Below are positions 23,796 through 33,620 of a stretch of DNA of 64,000 bases, one piece after another. The translations under genes and the position numbers were made by a program. The stretch spans positions 1 to 64,000 of the forward strand of contig VBEO01000138.1 of the NCBI GenBank assembly GCA_005881825.1, in the 5' to 3' direction. Each line of letters opens with the position of its first letter. Within the stretch, counting starts at the first letter, position 1. The DNA is from Chloroflexota bacterium. GTDB taxonomy: Bacteria > Chloroflexota > Dormibacteria > Dormibacterales > Dormibacteraceae. The notes beneath the pieces are model-generated. The model searched no databases. It had not been told where the DNA came from and saw only the letters and a list, made by a program, of their open reading frames with translations.

Positions 23796-24101
23796 GTGCC
23801 GCCCGGCGACCCCTTCGGTGCTCTCGGCAACCTCCAGCGGCGCGCGATCGTCGAGCTGCTGGCCGCGCGTCCGCGCTCGGTCCAGGAGCTGGCGGACGCG
23901 CTGCCCATCAGCCGGCCTGCGGTTTCACGCCACCTTCGGCTCCTGAGCCGCGCCGGCCTGGTCACCGACGAGCCCGCCGGCGCCCGCCGCTTGTACCGGC
24001 TGCAGGGCCAGGGGGTGGATGAGGTGCGGGACTACCTGGAACGGGTGTGGGGTGAGGCCGCCGCGCGCTTCCGGCTGTTCGCGCAGAACACCCAACCGTG
24101 A
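23796..24101 (+). CDS. ArsR-family transcriptional regulator
   Basis: A 101-residue winged-helix protein read from the GTG at 23796, which gives the usual short N-terminus PPGDPFGALGNLQRRAIVELLA. The recognition helix is PISRPAVSRHLRLLSRAGLV and the wing is TDEPAGARRLYRLQGQGVDEV. There are no cysteines for metal sensing. It belongs to the group paired with AHSA1/SRPBCC proteins: the next gene encodes one and overlaps as GTGA. Such pairs usually regulate themselves. Longer in-frame ORFs upstream to 23724 carry no family similarity. Confidence 0.88.
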   Translation: MPPGDPFGALGNLQRRAIVELLAARPRSVQELADALPISRPAVSRHLRLLSRAGLVTDEPAGARRLYRLQGQGVDEVRDYLERVWGEAAARFRLFAQNTQP

Positions 24102-24547
24102 TCGAACCGCTCCGGCGCACGGTCCGGGTCGCCTGTTCGCCGGAGCACGCCTTCGCGACCTGGACCGCGCGCGCATCGGCCTGGTGGCCGACGGAGCACA
24201 CGATGTCGGGTGAGCGCGGCCTTGAGATCGTCTTCGAGCCGCGCGTCGGGCGGCGCATCTTCGAGCGCACGGCCGACGGCCGCGAGTTCGAGTGGGGCGA
24301 GATAACGGCCTGGGAGCCACCCGCGCGGCTCGGCTATCGCTGGTCGATCGCGACCACACCCGAGGACGCCACCGACGTCGAGATCCGGTTCCATCGCGAC
24401 GGCGAGTCGGCGACCCGGGTTGAGATCGAGCACCGGGGCTGGGATCGCCTGGGCGCCCGCGGCCCATCCTGGCGGGATGTCAACCAGGGCGGCTGGGACG
24501 GTACCCTGCCGGCGTTCCAGCGAGCCTGCCCGGCGACGATCGGCTAG
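24098..24547 (+). CDS. SRPBCC / AHSA1-domain protein
   Basis: A 149-residue helix-grip protein. The family pattern is clear: RRTVRVACSPEHAFATWTARASAWWP, then RIFERTADGREFEWGEITAWEPPARLGYRW, ATRVEIEHRGWDRLG and a final helix with GGWDGTLPAF. SRPBCC folds hold hydrophobic ligands. Cotranscription with the ArsR-type gene, by GTGA overlap, is the standard arrangement for this pair. Ligand and role are unknown. Confidence 0.88.
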   Translation: MIEPLRRTVRVACSPEHAFATWTARASAWWPTEHTMSGERGLEIVFEPRVGRRIFERTADGREFEWGEITAWEPPARLGYRWSIATTPEDATDVEIRFHRDGESATRVEIEHRGWDRLGARGPSWRDVNQGGWDGTLPAFQRACPATIG

Positions 24548-24638
24548 TACTTCCGGGCAGTGGGGTGTTGTTGCGCGGCGGGGTGGCCGCAAGATGATCG
24601 GTAGGAGGCGCCACCGATGAGGCTCGTAACCTGAGCGG

Positions 24639-24794
24639 GTGACCGCAGCCAAGAAGCCGATCCCCGAGGACACCCGCAGCGGCCAGGCGCCCGGCGAAGA
24701 GGCCGTCCAGGTCAACGACCGCTACCAGGGCGGCGGTCCCCCGCCGGACGCCGAACCGTCGGTCGAGGAAGAGCAGCACCCGACGGGCGGCTAG
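24639..24794 (+). CDS. Short hydrophilic ORF, 51 residues
   Basis: GTG at 24639 opens a 51-codon frame ending TAG at 24792-24794, eight bases before the acyl-CoA dehydrogenase ATG. The product is rich in Pro, Gly, Glu and Lys (TAAKKPIPEDTRSGQAPG ... PSVEEEQHPTGG) and looks disordered. It fills the gap between SRPBCC and dehydrogenase genes almost exactly, and a TAACCT box sits six bases before the GTG. I give it moderate weight only; no homolog is known to me. Confidence 0.4.
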   Translation: MTAAKKPIPEDTRSGQAPGEEAVQVNDRYQGGGPPPDAEPSVEEEQHPTGG

Positions 24795-24801
24795 GGTCTA
24801 G

Positions 24802-25851
24802 ATGGATCTCGGGCTGAGCGCCGACCAGCTGGAGATCCAGCGTGCGGTTCGCGAAACCTGCGCCCGCTTCGGCGACACCTACTGGCGCGAGGTCGACGAG
24901 CGGCTCGCCTACCCCGACGAGTTCGTGCGCGCGATGACCGAGCAGGGCTGGCTCGGCATGCTCATACCAGAGCGCTACGGCGGCGGTGGCGAAGACCAGA
25001 AGCAGCGATACCTGCCCGGCATCGCGCGCGGCGAGCTGCGGCTACAAGCGTTTGGCGTCACCGAGCCCGACGCCGGCTCCGACACCACGCGCATCTCCAC
25101 CACCGCGGCGCGCCGCGGCGATGTTTACGTGGTCAACGGTCAGAAGGTGTTCACGTCCCGCGTGGAGAACTCCGACCTGATGCTATTGCTGGCGCGCACT
25201 TCGCCTGTTCCCGAGCGCGTGGAGGACCGCACGCAAGGACTGTCGGTGTTCCTGGTCGACCTGCGCGACGCGCGCGGTCATTTCGAGTACCAGCGCATGG
25301 ACATCATGTTCAACCACCACACCTACCAGTGCTTCTTCAACGAGCTCGAGGTCCCGGCGCAGAACCTGGTGGGGGACGAGGGGCGCGGCTTCCGATACAT
25401 CATCGACGGTTGGAACGCGGAGCGGATACTGATCGCGTCGGAGGCGATCGGTGACGGCCACTGGTTCGTGCAGCGGGCCGCGCGCTACGCGTCCGGCCGC
25501 GAGCTCTTCGGCCGTCAGGTCGGCGCCAACCAGGGCGTGCAGTTCCCGATCGCGCAGGCTTACGCGCAGGTGGAGGCGGCCAGCCTGGTGCGCTACCAGG
25601 CCGCGGCGCTGTTCGACGCCGGCCGGCCCTGCGGCGCCCAGGCCAACATGGCCAAGCTGCTCGCGTCCCAGGCCTCGTGGGCGGCTGCCAACGCCTGCAT
25701 CACCGCGCACGGCGGCTACGGGTTCGCGCGCGAGTACGACGTCGAGCGCAAGTTCCGCGAGACCAAGCTCTTCGAAATCGCGCCGGTCAGCAACAACCTG
25801 GTGCTCGCCTACCTGGGCCAGCGCGTGCTCGACATGCCGCGCAGTTACTGA
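24802..25851 (+). CDS. Acyl-CoA dehydrogenase with an internal deletion of about 40 residues
   Basis: A 349-residue acyl-CoA dehydrogenase of the citronellyl-CoA/short-chain type. FAD and substrate motifs are present: LQAFGVTEPDAGSDTTRI, VVNGQKVFTSR, NAERILIASEAIGDG, YASGRELFGRQVGANQGVQFP and the C-terminal THGGYGF-like ITAHGGYGFAREYDVER. The sequence jumps from LGMLIPERYGGGG (residue about 61) straight to EDQKQRYLPGIARGELR, so the helix block that normally lies between (roughly 40 residues, about 24988-24992) is missing while the frame is kept. That block lines the active site, so activity is questionable. It overlaps no neighbour but is 9 bases before a MaoC gene, a natural beta-oxidation pairing. 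Confidence 0.88.
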   Translation: MDLGLSADQLEIQRAVRETCARFGDTYWREVDERLAYPDEFVRAMTEQGWLGMLIPERYGGGGEDQKQRYLPGIARGELRLQAFGVTEPDAGSDTTRISTTAARRGDVYVVNGQKVFTSRVENSDLMLLLARTSPVPERVEDRTQGLSVFLVDLRDARGHFEYQRMDIMFNHHTYQCFFNELEVPAQNLVGDEGRGFRYIIDGWNAERILIASEAIGDGHWFVQRAARYASGRELFGRQVGANQGVQFPIAQAYAQVEAASLVRYQAAALFDAGRPCGAQANMAKLLASQASWAAANACITAHGGYGFAREYDVERKFRETKLFEIAPVSNNLVLAYLGQRVLDMPRSY

Positions 25852-25860
25852 GGACATGAC

Positions 25861-26364
25861 ATGGGAAACCTGAAGCCCGGTTGGCAGGGCCGCTTTTTCG
25901 AAGACTTCGAAATCGGCGACGTGTACCGCTGCCGCTACGGCCGCACCGTCACTGAAGAGGACAACATCAGCTTCACGCTGCTGACCTGCAACACCAACCA
26001 GATCCACTTCAACCGCGAGTACGGCGCGCGCACGGAGTTCGGGCAGTGCCTGATCAACAGCGCGCTCACACTCGCGATCGTGGTCGGCATGGGTGTGGCC
26101 GACGTCAGCGAGAACGGGTTTGCGCTGGGCTGGGACGAGATCAAGCTCCCACACCCGCTGTTCGCGGGCGACACCCTGTACTCCGAGACCGAGGTCCTGG
26201 ACGCGCGCGAGTCGCGGTCGCGTCCCGAGCAGGGCGTTGTCAAGGTGCTCACGCGCGGTTACAACCAGCATGGCGACGCGGTGATCGAGTTCCGGCGCTC
26301 GGTGATGGTCTGGAAGCGTGCCCATGCGCCCAGCCGCGAGGTTTTCCCGACCCCAAAGCTTTAG
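25861..26364 (+). CDS. MaoC-family dehydratase
   Basis: A 167-residue hot-dog-fold protein. FFEDFEIGDVYRCRYGRTVTEEDNISF is the MaoC start, the hydratase motif region is QIHFNREYGARTEFGQCLIN (Asp/His site in homologs, with N here before the histidine), and GDTLYSETEVLDARESRSRPEQGVVKV the central strand. It likely hydrates an enoyl-CoA made by the acyl-CoA dehydrogenase gene directly upstream. The ATG follows GGACATGAC and gives the conventional N-terminus. Confidence 0.88.
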   Translation: MGNLKPGWQGRFFEDFEIGDVYRCRYGRTVTEEDNISFTLLTCNTNQIHFNREYGARTEFGQCLINSALTLAIVVGMGVADVSENGFALGWDEIKLPHPLFAGDTLYSETEVLDARESRSRPEQGVVKVLTRGYNQHGDAVIEFRRSVMVWKRAHAPSREVFPTPKL

Positions 26365-26404
26365 GGGGCTGACCTGCAGAAAACCTGAGGTAAATTGCAT
26401 GTAA

Positions 26405-28195
26405 GTGCGCCCGTTACCCGTTCTTGCTTTGAAAAACAAAGAGCTGCGGCTGCCGCGGCCGGAGCTCTCCAAGTCGCTGGCCGGCTCGGCGGCGGAGCCT
26501 CTGGTGGCCCTGGCCGCGGCGGCCGCACTGCTGGGCGGCTTTCTGTTCGACCTCCTCACACCCACCACCGTCTCCGTCTCCTCGCTGGCCGTGGTGCCGG
26601 TGCTGCTGGCCGCCTGGCTGCTCTCGGTACGGGCCATCGCCGTGGTGACCGCGGTCGCCATCGCGCTCCAGATCTGGCTGGGACTGGAGAGCGCGCTGGC
26701 CGGGCTTTCGGTGGCCGCCAACATCGGGGCGGTCACGCTGGCTGCGGTGGTCGGCCACCGCGCGGCCGCCAACACTGAAGACGCGCGCGTGGCGCGCGAG
26801 CGTCAGCTGAGCATTCTCCTGGACACCGCCAACCGGCTCAACGCGGCCACCGATCTGCAGGCGGTGCTGGAGCACGTGGCGGATGCAGCGCGGCGGTTCG
26901 TGGCCCACGGCGGCGAGCAGATCGCCGCCCGCGGCACCGTTTGGGCCCTGGCGGACAAGCGTCTGGAGGCCGCCGCCGAAAGCGACGATCTCGGCGTCAG
27001 GCTGCGCGGCCACCGTTTCGAACCCGGCAGCCGGCTGCTCGAGGTCCTGGCCGCGCGGGTCCCGGTTGAGCTGCCTCTCAGCGATCTCTCCGAGGAGCTG
27101 CGCGCGACCCTGGAGCGGGCCGGCGTCAGGTCGATCGCCGTGGCCCCGATCGTGGCCGGCCGAGACACCGCATTCGGCATGCTGACGGCCTCGGCCCGCG
27201 ACGACCAGCCTTTCGCCGCCACCGAGCTCGAGCTCCTCGGTGGGCTCGCGCAGGTGGCCGGTCTGGCCATCGCCCGCACCCGCCAGGTCGAACTGGAGCG
27301 GCGGCGGTTCCAGGTCCTCCAGGTGCTCAACGAGGCGATGCTGGCCGCGGGCTCGGCGGCCAACACCGAAGAGGTGTCGACGCTGGTGGCCGAGAAGGCG
27401 CGAGCCCTGGCCGGAGGGGAGGCGGGCGCGCTGGTTCTTCGCCACGCGCAGCGCGGCTCTTACTGGATCGAGGCCGCCACCGGCCAGGTCGGGCTGGTGG
27501 CCGTGGAAGCGGGCCGGGGCGTGGTGGGCGCCGCCCTGGACGGCCGCGAGGCGATCGGTGCCCCGCCCTGGGAGGAGGCGGCCGACCGCGAGCTGGCGGG
27601 TGCCTCCGCGCAGCTCCTGGCGGCCCCCATCCGCAGTCGCGACCAGGTTCTGGGAGCGCTGGTCGTGGCCGGGGAGTCTTTCGCCGAGCACGAGGTCCGC
27701 CTGCTCACCCTCCTGGGTGCCCAGCTGGGCCCGGTGCTCGATGCCCTGGACCTGCGCGGCGAGGTGGTCGAGTCGGAGCAGCGGCTGCGGGCGCTGTGCA
27801 CCAGCCTGGGCTGCGGCGCGGTCATCCACGACGCCGCGGGCCGCATCATCGACGCCAACTGGGCGGCAGGCGAGCTCACCGGCCGCGCACAAGCAGACCT
27901 GGTCAGCAACGGAATCTTCGGCCGGGACTGGGTGATGGACTCGGAATCCGGCGTGCCCTTGCCCGAGGCGATGCGCCCACCTGGCTATGTCCTCCGTTTC
28001 GACCGGCCCCTGCGCGGGCTCGTGGCGCGCGTGCAGGCGCCCGGCGGCACCTCGCGCTGGCTGCGCATCGACTCCATCGCGTTCAAGCAGCGGGAGCGGG
28101 TGAAGTGGGTGGTCACCACCTTCTTCGAGACTCCACCGCCCAGCTCGCCGGCACCGGCGGCCGATGCCGCTCGGCGCCTGCGCCGCATCTCCTAG
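26405..28195 (+). CDS. Membrane protein with two GAF domains and a C-terminal PAS-like domain
   Basis: A 596-residue protein. Residues 30-120 hold several hydrophobic helices like the DUF4118/KdpD transmembrane region (LGGFLFDLLTPTTVSVSSLA). Two GAF domains follow (about 145-300 and 310-460): ILLDTANRLNAATDLQAVLE, IVAGRDTAFGMLTASARD, then LNEAMLAAGSAANTEEVSTL and APIRSRDQVLGALVVAGESF. A PAS-like domain with VIHDAAGRIIDANWAAGELTGR ends the protein. There is no histidine kinase, GGDEF or phosphatase domain, so the output is unclear; it may work as a sensor partner. The GTG at 26405 is eight bases after a TAAATT box. A hairpin follows the stop (28210-28229). Confidence 0.85.
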   Translation: MRPLPVLALKNKELRLPRPELSKSLAGSAAEPLVALAAAAALLGGFLFDLLTPTTVSVSSLAVVPVLLAAWLLSVRAIAVVTAVAIALQIWLGLESALAGLSVAANIGAVTLAAVVGHRAAANTEDARVARERQLSILLDTANRLNAATDLQAVLEHVADAARRFVAHGGEQIAARGTVWALADKRLEAAAESDDLGVRLRGHRFEPGSRLLEVLAARVPVELPLSDLSEELRATLERAGVRSIAVAPIVAGRDTAFGMLTASARDDQPFAATELELLGGLAQVAGLAIARTRQVELERRRFQVLQVLNEAMLAAGSAANTEEVSTLVAEKARALAGGEAGALVLRHAQRGSYWIEAATGQVGLVAVEAGRGVVGAALDGREAIGAPPWEEAADRELAGASAQLLAAPIRSRDQVLGALVVAGESFAEHEVRLLTLLGAQLGPVLDALDLRGEVVESEQRLRALCTSLGCGAVIHDAAGRIIDANWAAGELTGRAQADLVSNGIFGRDWVMDSESGVPLPEAMRPPGYVLRFDRPLRGLVARVQAPGGTSRWLRIDSIAFKQRERVKWVVTTFFETPPPSSPAPAADAARRLRRIS

Positions 28196-28209
28196 CCGGT
28201 ATTCGGTCG

Positions 28210-28229
28210 CCCGGCTTGACAGAGCCGGG
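28210..28229 (+). promoter_or_regulatory. Compound hairpin with TTGACA in its loop
   Basis: CCCGGCT, loop TGACAG, AGCCGGG, with outer CGGTA/TACCG arms pairing around it. It can end the GAF gene transcript, or regulate the peptidase gene 80 bases later, because its loop carries a -35-like TTGACA (28216-28221); a CATGAT follows only after 19 bases. Confidence 0.4.
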
Positions 28230-28301
28230 TACCGATGCTCCATGATCCTCGCCCACGTCCGGCGTTCTGGCCGCCCGTGAGTCCTAGAGCGGAGAGAACG
28301 C

Positions 28302-30359
28302 GTGAACAAGACGTGCCGTCTACTGCTGGCGCTCGTGTGCGCCCTTTTGGCCATTGCCCTACTGCCCGGTGCGGCACTGGCCGACCAGCCCGTCAACCCC
28401 GGCGTCGGCGAACGGGATCAGCAGGCCTGCGCGCCGGTGGTAACCCACGGCACCGTCCGCTGCTTTGCCCGCGTGCGCACGGACGACCGGGCCCGCTCCG
28501 CCCGGCCGGCGCGCCACGCCGCGCCCACGGCCAGCTCGGTCGGCAACGGCGGCGCCTACGATCCGGCCTACCTGCAGTCCGCTTACGTGACGCCCTCGGC
28601 GACCAAGGGTGCCGGGCAGACCGTGGCCATCGTTGACGCCTACGACGACCCCAGCGCAGAGGCGGACATGGGCTACTACCGCTCCTTCTTCGGCCTGCCC
28701 CCCTGCAGCACCGCGAACGGCTGCTTCCGCAAGGTCAACCAGACCGGCAGCACCACCTACCCGGCCGGTGATTCCGGCTGGGGCCAGGAAATCTCACTGG
28801 ACCTGGACATGGCGAGTGCGATCTGCCCCAACTGCCACGTCCTGCTGGTGGAGGCCAGCAGCAACAAGTTCTCTGACCTCTCCGTCGCGGTGGACGAGGC
28901 GGTGGCGCTGGGCGCAAACGCGGTCAGCAACAGCTACGGCGGCAGCGAGTACGCCGGCGAGACCACCGACGAGTCGCACTACAACCATCCCGGCGTTGCC
29001 ATCACCGTCAGCTCTGGCGACAAGGGCTACGGAGTCGAGTTCCCGGCCGCGTCCCAGTATGTGACTGCGGTGGGCGGCACCACGCTCCACCAGGCCACCA
29101 ACACAGGCACCCGCAGCGCGAGCGAGACGGTCTGGAGCGGCGCCGGCAGCGGCTGCAGCGTCTACGAGCCCAAGCCCGGATTCCAGCACGACACGAGCTG
29201 CGGCAAGCGCAGCGTCGCCGACGTCTCGGCGGTGGCGGATCCCAACACCGGGGTTTGGGTGTACGACACCTATGCCGGCACCGGCTGGTACATCTTCGGC
29301 GGCACGAGCGTGGCCTCGCCGATCGTGGCCTCCGTGTACGCGCTGGCCCAGAACGGCGCCTCCAGCGCCCAGCTCAACAACTACCCGTATGGGCAGGCTT
29401 CGGCACTGAACGACGTCACCTCCGGCAGCAACGGCAGCTGCGGCACCTACCTCTGCAGCGGCGCCGTCGGATACGACGGACCCACCGGTCTGGGCACGCC
29501 CAACGGCGTCGCGGCGTTCTCGCCGCCCGCCCCGCCCGCCTCGCTCTCCTTCACGACCCCGGCACAGACGCTGACTGCCGGCGTGGCCTCCAGCTCGATC
29601 ACGGTCCAGACCTCGGGAGGCGACGCCACCATCAGCCTGACCTCGAATTCCAGCCAGGGCAGCTTCTCCAGCGCCACGCTGGCCACGGTCAACGGCCAGG
29701 CTTCCTTCACCTACACCGACACCCAGGCGGGCTCGCCCGCCCTCACGGCCAGCGCCACCGGCTTCGCGGCCGCGAGCCAGACCGAGAGGGTGGTGGCCGC
29801 CCAGGCCGTCAAGCTGACCGCCATCTCGCCCAGCTCGGCGAGCCTGGCCGTGGGCCGGACCGCGACCTTCACCGCGAGCGCGGCCGACCAGTACGGCAAC
29901 CCGGCTGATGCGTCGGGGACCTCGTGGAGCCTGACCGGCGTGGGATCACTTTCAACCCTGGCCGGAGCCCAGACCACCTACACCGCCGCGGCCGCGGGCG
30001 GCGCCACCGTCTCGGCGACGCTCGGCAACACGCTGCCGGCGACAGTCACCGTCTCCGCGGCACCCGACTTCTCGCTGAGCGTTTCCCCGGTCAGCGCCAC
30101 CGTGAGCGGCGGTGGCAACGCGTACTACACGGTGACTGTGAATCCCAGCAACGGCTTCTCGGGCTCAGTGAACCTGAGCGTGAGCTGCCCGAGCGGCGCC
30201 ACCTGCTCCTGGAGCGTCAACCCGGTCGGCGCCGGGGGCAGCTCCCAGCTGCGGGTGCGGGTGCGCAACTGGGCGGCGCGGGGGACCTACACCCTCACGA
30301 TCACGGGTGCCAGCGGCAGCCTGAGCCACACGACGCCGGCGACGCTGATACTCCAATAG
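28302..30359 (+). CDS. Secreted sedolisin-type (S53) serine-carboxyl peptidase with Ig-like C-terminal domains
   Basis: A 685-residue exported protein. A signal peptide ([21 protein letters not shown]) is followed by a short pro-region and a catalytic domain with the sedolisin signature: E163 and D167 in [10 protein letters not shown], and S336 in [20 protein letters not shown] and [11 protein letters not shown] surround the oxyanion site. From about residue 410 there are two or three Ser/Thr/Ala-rich beta-sandwich repeats ([56 protein letters not shown]). The start GTG follows GGAGAGAACGC, a good ribosome site. Most S53 enzymes are acid proteases; a scavenging role outside the cell is likely. 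It is an isolated transcription unit apart from the SDR gene 10 bases downstream. Confidence 0.92.
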   Translation: MNKTCRLLLALVCALLAIALLPGAALADQPVNPGVGERDQQACAPVVTHGTVRCFARVRTDDRARSARPARHAAPTASSVGNGGAYDPAYLQSAYVTPSATKGAGQTVAIVDAYDDPSAEADMGYYRSFFGLPPCSTANGCFRKVNQTGSTTYPAGDSGWGQEISLDLDMASAICPNCHVLLVEASSNKFSDLSVAVDEAVALGANAVSNSYGGSEYAGETTDESHYNHPGVAITVSSGDKGYGVEFPAASQYVTAVGGTTLHQATNTGTRSASETVWSGAGSGCSVYEPKPGFQHDTSCGKRSVADVSAVADPNTGVWVYDTYAGTGWYIFGGTSVASPIVASVYALAQNGASSAQLNNYPYGQASALNDVTSGSNGSCGTYLCSGAVGYDGPTGLGTPNGVAAFSPPAPPASLSFTTPAQTLTAGVASSSITVQTSGGDATISLTSNSSQGSFSSATLATVNGQASFTYTDTQAGSPALTASATGFAAASQTERVVAAQAVKLTAISPSSASLAVGRTATFTASAADQYGNPADASGTSWSLTGVGSLSTLAGAQTTYTAAAAGGATVSATLGNTLPATVTVSAAPDFSLSVSPVSATVSGGGNAYYTVTVNPSNGFSGSVNLSVSCPSGATCSWSVNPVGAGGSSQLRVRVRNWAARGTYTLTITGASGSLSHTTPATLILQ

Positions 30360-30369
30360 CATCGGCCGT

Positions 30370-31116
30370 GTGAAGGTGGCCCTGGTCACCGGAGCGGGGA
30401 GCGGCATCGGGCGGGCCGTCGCGTGCGCGCTCGCGCGCGACGGCTTTGCCCTGGTGCTGGCCGGCCGCCGCGCGGACGCGCTGGAGGCCACCGCGGAGGC
30501 TGTTCGCGGCGAGGGCGGCCAGGCGCTGGCGGTGCCCACCGACGTCACCGACCCCGACTCGGTGAGGGCGCTGTTCGGGCGCGCCAAATCCGAGTTCGGA
30601 CGCCTCGACCTGCTCTTCAACAACGCGGGCATCGGCGCGCCGCCGGTGCCGCTGGAAGAGCTGCCCTTCGAGCAGTGGAAGGCGGTGGTCGACACCAACC
30701 TGACGGGCGCCTTCCTGTGCACGCAGGAGGCGATCCGCCTGATGAAGGCGCAGGAGCCGCGGGGTGGCCGGATCATCAACAACGGCTCCATCTCGGCCCA
30801 CGCGCCCCGGCCCAACTCTGCGCCCTACACGGCGACCAAGCACGCCATCACCGGCCTCACCCGCTCCACCGCCCTGGACGGCCGCAAGCACGACATCGCG
30901 TGCGGTCAGATCGACATCGGCAACGCGGCCACTGAGATGACCGAGCCCATGGCCAAGGGTGTGGCCCAGGCCGACGGCCGCATCGAGGTCGAGCCGCGCA
31001 TGGACGTCGCCCACGTGGCCAGCGCCGTCGCCTACATGGCCGGCCTGCCGCTGGATGCCAACGTGCAGTTCATGACCGTGATGGCGACCAAGATGCCCTT
31101 CATCGGGCGGGGGTGA
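30370..31116 (+). CDS. SDR-family oxidoreductase
   Basis: A 248-residue classical [11 protein letters not shown] at the cofactor loop (residues 6-13), NNAG near 82, serine in [10 protein letters not shown] and catalytic Y-x-x-x-K in PYTATKHAI. The C-terminal part ([15 protein letters not shown]) lacks the usual DGG end but matches SDR subgroups with that ending. Starts at GTG, ten bases after the peptidase stop. The stop overlaps the ppc start as GTGA, so it is probably cotranscribed with ppc; no metabolic reason is visible. Confidence 0.9.
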   Translation: MKVALVTGAGSGIGRAVACALARDGFALVLAGRRADALEATAEAVRGEGGQALAVPTDVTDPDSVRALFGRAKSEFGRLDLLFNNAGIGAPPVPLEELPFEQWKAVVDTNLTGAFLCTQEAIRLMKAQEPRGGRIINNGSISAHAPRPNSAPYTATKHAITGLTRSTALDGRKHDIACGQIDIGNAATEMTEPMAKGVAQADGRIEVEPRMDVAHVASAVAYMAGLPLDANVQFMTVMATKMPFIGRG

Positions 31117-33595
31117 GCCAGCTCCGGACCACCGCGCGCGCGCAGATGCCCGAGGCACTGCGCCGCGACATCAGGCTCCTGGGCGACGCGCTGGGCCAGG
31201 TTCTAAGCGAGTGGGGCGGACCGGAGCTGCTCGCAGACGTGGAGCGCCTGCGGCGAACCGTGATCGCAGCCCGCGAGGACGAGGCTATGCAGGTGGAGGC
31301 GGAGCGGCTGGTCGCTGACTGGCCGCTGGAGCGGGCTGAGCAGGTGGCGCGCGCCTTCGCCTGCTATTTCCACCTCGCCAACCTGGCCGAGGAGCACCAG
31401 CGGGCGCGGGCGCTGCGGGAGCGCGACCGGGGTGGGGCCGTGCTTCCGGACAGCCTGGCAGCGACGGTGGCCGAACTGCGCCGGGCGCTGGGGGAGGAGG
31501 GCCTGCGGCAAGCGCTGGCCGGGCTGGAGGTGCACCCGGTGTTCACCGCCCACCCCACGGAGGCCCGCCGCCGGGCCGTGGTCACGTCCATCCGGCGGGT
31601 GGGCGACCAGCTCGAGCGCCTCGACGATCCCGCGCTCTCGGCCGGCGAGCAGAGCGAGGCCAAGCGCCGCCTGCTGGAGGAGGTTGACCTGCTCTGGCGG
31701 ACCGCGCAGCTCCGGAGCACCCAGGTCCAGCCCCAGGACGAGGTGCGGGCGGTGATGGCCGTTTTCGACGAGAGCCTCTTCCAGGTGGTGCCAGACGTCT
31801 ATCGCGCCCTCGACACTACATCACCGGCGCCGTTACTGCGCAGGCACTGGAGATCCAGGCCGATCACCTGCTGCGCGGGCTGGAGGCGGCGGGCCGCCGG
31901 ATCGGCCGGGCGCTGACGGCCGACGGGGCCACCACGCGGCCGAGCCGCGGCCTGCAGCGGCGCCTGGCCAAAGCCCGGCAGAGAGACCCGGCCCGCCTGG
32001 CGGCGATCAGCGCCCGCTCCCCCAACGAGCCGCACCGCCAGTTCCTGCTCCACGTGACCGACCGCATCAGGGCCACTCGGGCCGGCCCCGCTGAGCTGGC
32101 CTACGGCTCGCCGAGACTCCTGCTGGAGGACCTGCGGACAGTGCAGCGCTCACTGGCCGCGGGCCGGGCCTCCCGTCAGGCGTACGGCGAACTCCAGAAC
32201 CTGATCTGGCAGGTGGAGACCTTCGGCTTCCATCTGGCCGAGCTGGAGGTCCGCCAGCACAGCCGGGTCCACGAGCGTGCGCTGCAGGAGGTGCGGAGCG
32301 GGCGCAAGCTCTCGCCCGAGTCGGAGGAGGTGCTGGTGACGATGCGCGCGATCGCCGGCATCCAGCGCCGCTTCGGCCCGGACGCCTGCCGCCGCTACGT
32401 GGTCAGCTTCGCCCGCAGCGCCGGCGACATCCTGGCCGTGCACCAGCTGGCGGCGGCCAGCGGCGCCCGCCCGCGACTGGACGTCGTGCCTCTCTTCGAG
32501 ACCGCCGACGACCTCGCTCGCTGCGTCGAGATCGTGGACCGGGTCGCCGGCCGCCGGCGGCGGCTGGAGGTCATGCTCGGCTACTCAGACTCGGCCAAGG
32601 AGTCCGGCCCCGTCTCGGCCTCGCTGGCCCTGTACGACGCGCAGGCGCGGCTGGTCGCCTGGGCTCACGAGCGACGGGTGGAGCTCACGCTCTTCCACGG
32701 CCGGGGTGGCGCGTTGGGTCGCGGGGGCGGGCCCGCCAACCGGGCGGTACTGGCTCAGGCGCCCGGCTCGCTGGGCGGCCGCTTCAAGGTCACCGAGCAG
32801 GGCGAGGTGATCTTCGCCCGCTACGCCAACCCCGCCATCGGGCGCCGCCACCTGGAGCAGACGGCGTCGGCCGTGCTGCTGGCCTCCACGCCGGCCGTCG
32901 AGGAGCGCGCCCGCCGCGCCGCCGAGGACTTCGCGGGGCTGGCGAGCACGATCGACGCAGCGGCTCGCGCCGCCTATCGGGGATTGGTCGAGAGTCACGG
33001 CTTTGAAGAGTGGTTCGCCCAGGTGAGCCCGATCGACGAGCTCGGCCGCATGCGGCTGGGCTCGCGGCCCGCGCGGCGCGGCGGCAGTCGCAAGCTGGCG
33101 GACCTGCGGGCGATCCCCTGGGTCTTCGCCTGGTCGCAGATGCGCCTCAACCTGCCGGGCTGGTACGGCCTGGGCAGCGGCCTGGCCGCGGCCCGGCTGG
33201 AAGAGCTGCAGCGAGCCTATCGCGACTGGCCGCTCTTCAACGTGCTGCTGGACAACGCCGAGATGAGCCTGGCCAAGACCGATCGCCGGATCGCGGCCGA
33301 GTACCTGGCCCTGGGCCACCGGCCCGACCTGTCCGAACAGCTGCTGGAGGAGTACGACCGAACCGTGGAGCGCCTCCTGGCGGTGACCGGCCACACCCGG
33401 CTGCTGGAGGAGCGTCGAGTGCTGTCCTGGGCGGTGGAGCTGCGCAATCCCTATGTCGACGCCCTGTCGCACCTCCAGCTGCGGGCGCTCAGGGGGCTGC
33501 GGAGCGGCGCCCGCGGCCGCGAGCGGGGGCGGCTGGAAGGACTGCTGCTGCTTACCGTGAACGGAGTGGCGGCGGGCCTCCAGAACACCGGCTGA
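31113..33595 (+). pseudogene. ppc: Phosphoenolpyruvate carboxylase, broken by a deletion with frameshift
   Basis: Two frames together encode PEP carboxylase. The first (31113 to the junction near 31814) holds the catalytic histidine motif VFTAHPTEARRRAVV. The second resumes with HYITGAVTAQALEIQADHLL at 31814 and continues to 33595 with MLGYSDSAKESGPVSASL, FHGRGGALGRGGGPANRAV and the C-terminal NTG. Between them about 30-35 residues, including the GSWIGGDRDGNP active-site segment, are missing and the frame shifts by one. Left as is, translation stops at 31916. The enzyme would carboxylate PEP to oxaloacetate as anaplerosis. Because everything else is well conserved, the loss is either recent or an assembly error. 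Confidence 0.85.
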
Positions 33596-33600
33596 GCAAT

Positions 33601-33606
33601 TACGCT
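33601..33606 (+). promoter_or_regulatory. Candidate -10 box (TACGCT)
   Basis: TACGCT lies 14 bases before the ATG at 33621, directly behind the ppc stop. Confidence 0.3.
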
Positions 33607-33620
33607 GAGCGCGGTCGCCG

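Noticed and set aside
26414-28396. 660-codon minus-strand frame opposite the GAF protein
   Set aside because: Same antisense composition; the plus strand shows GAF and PAS domains.
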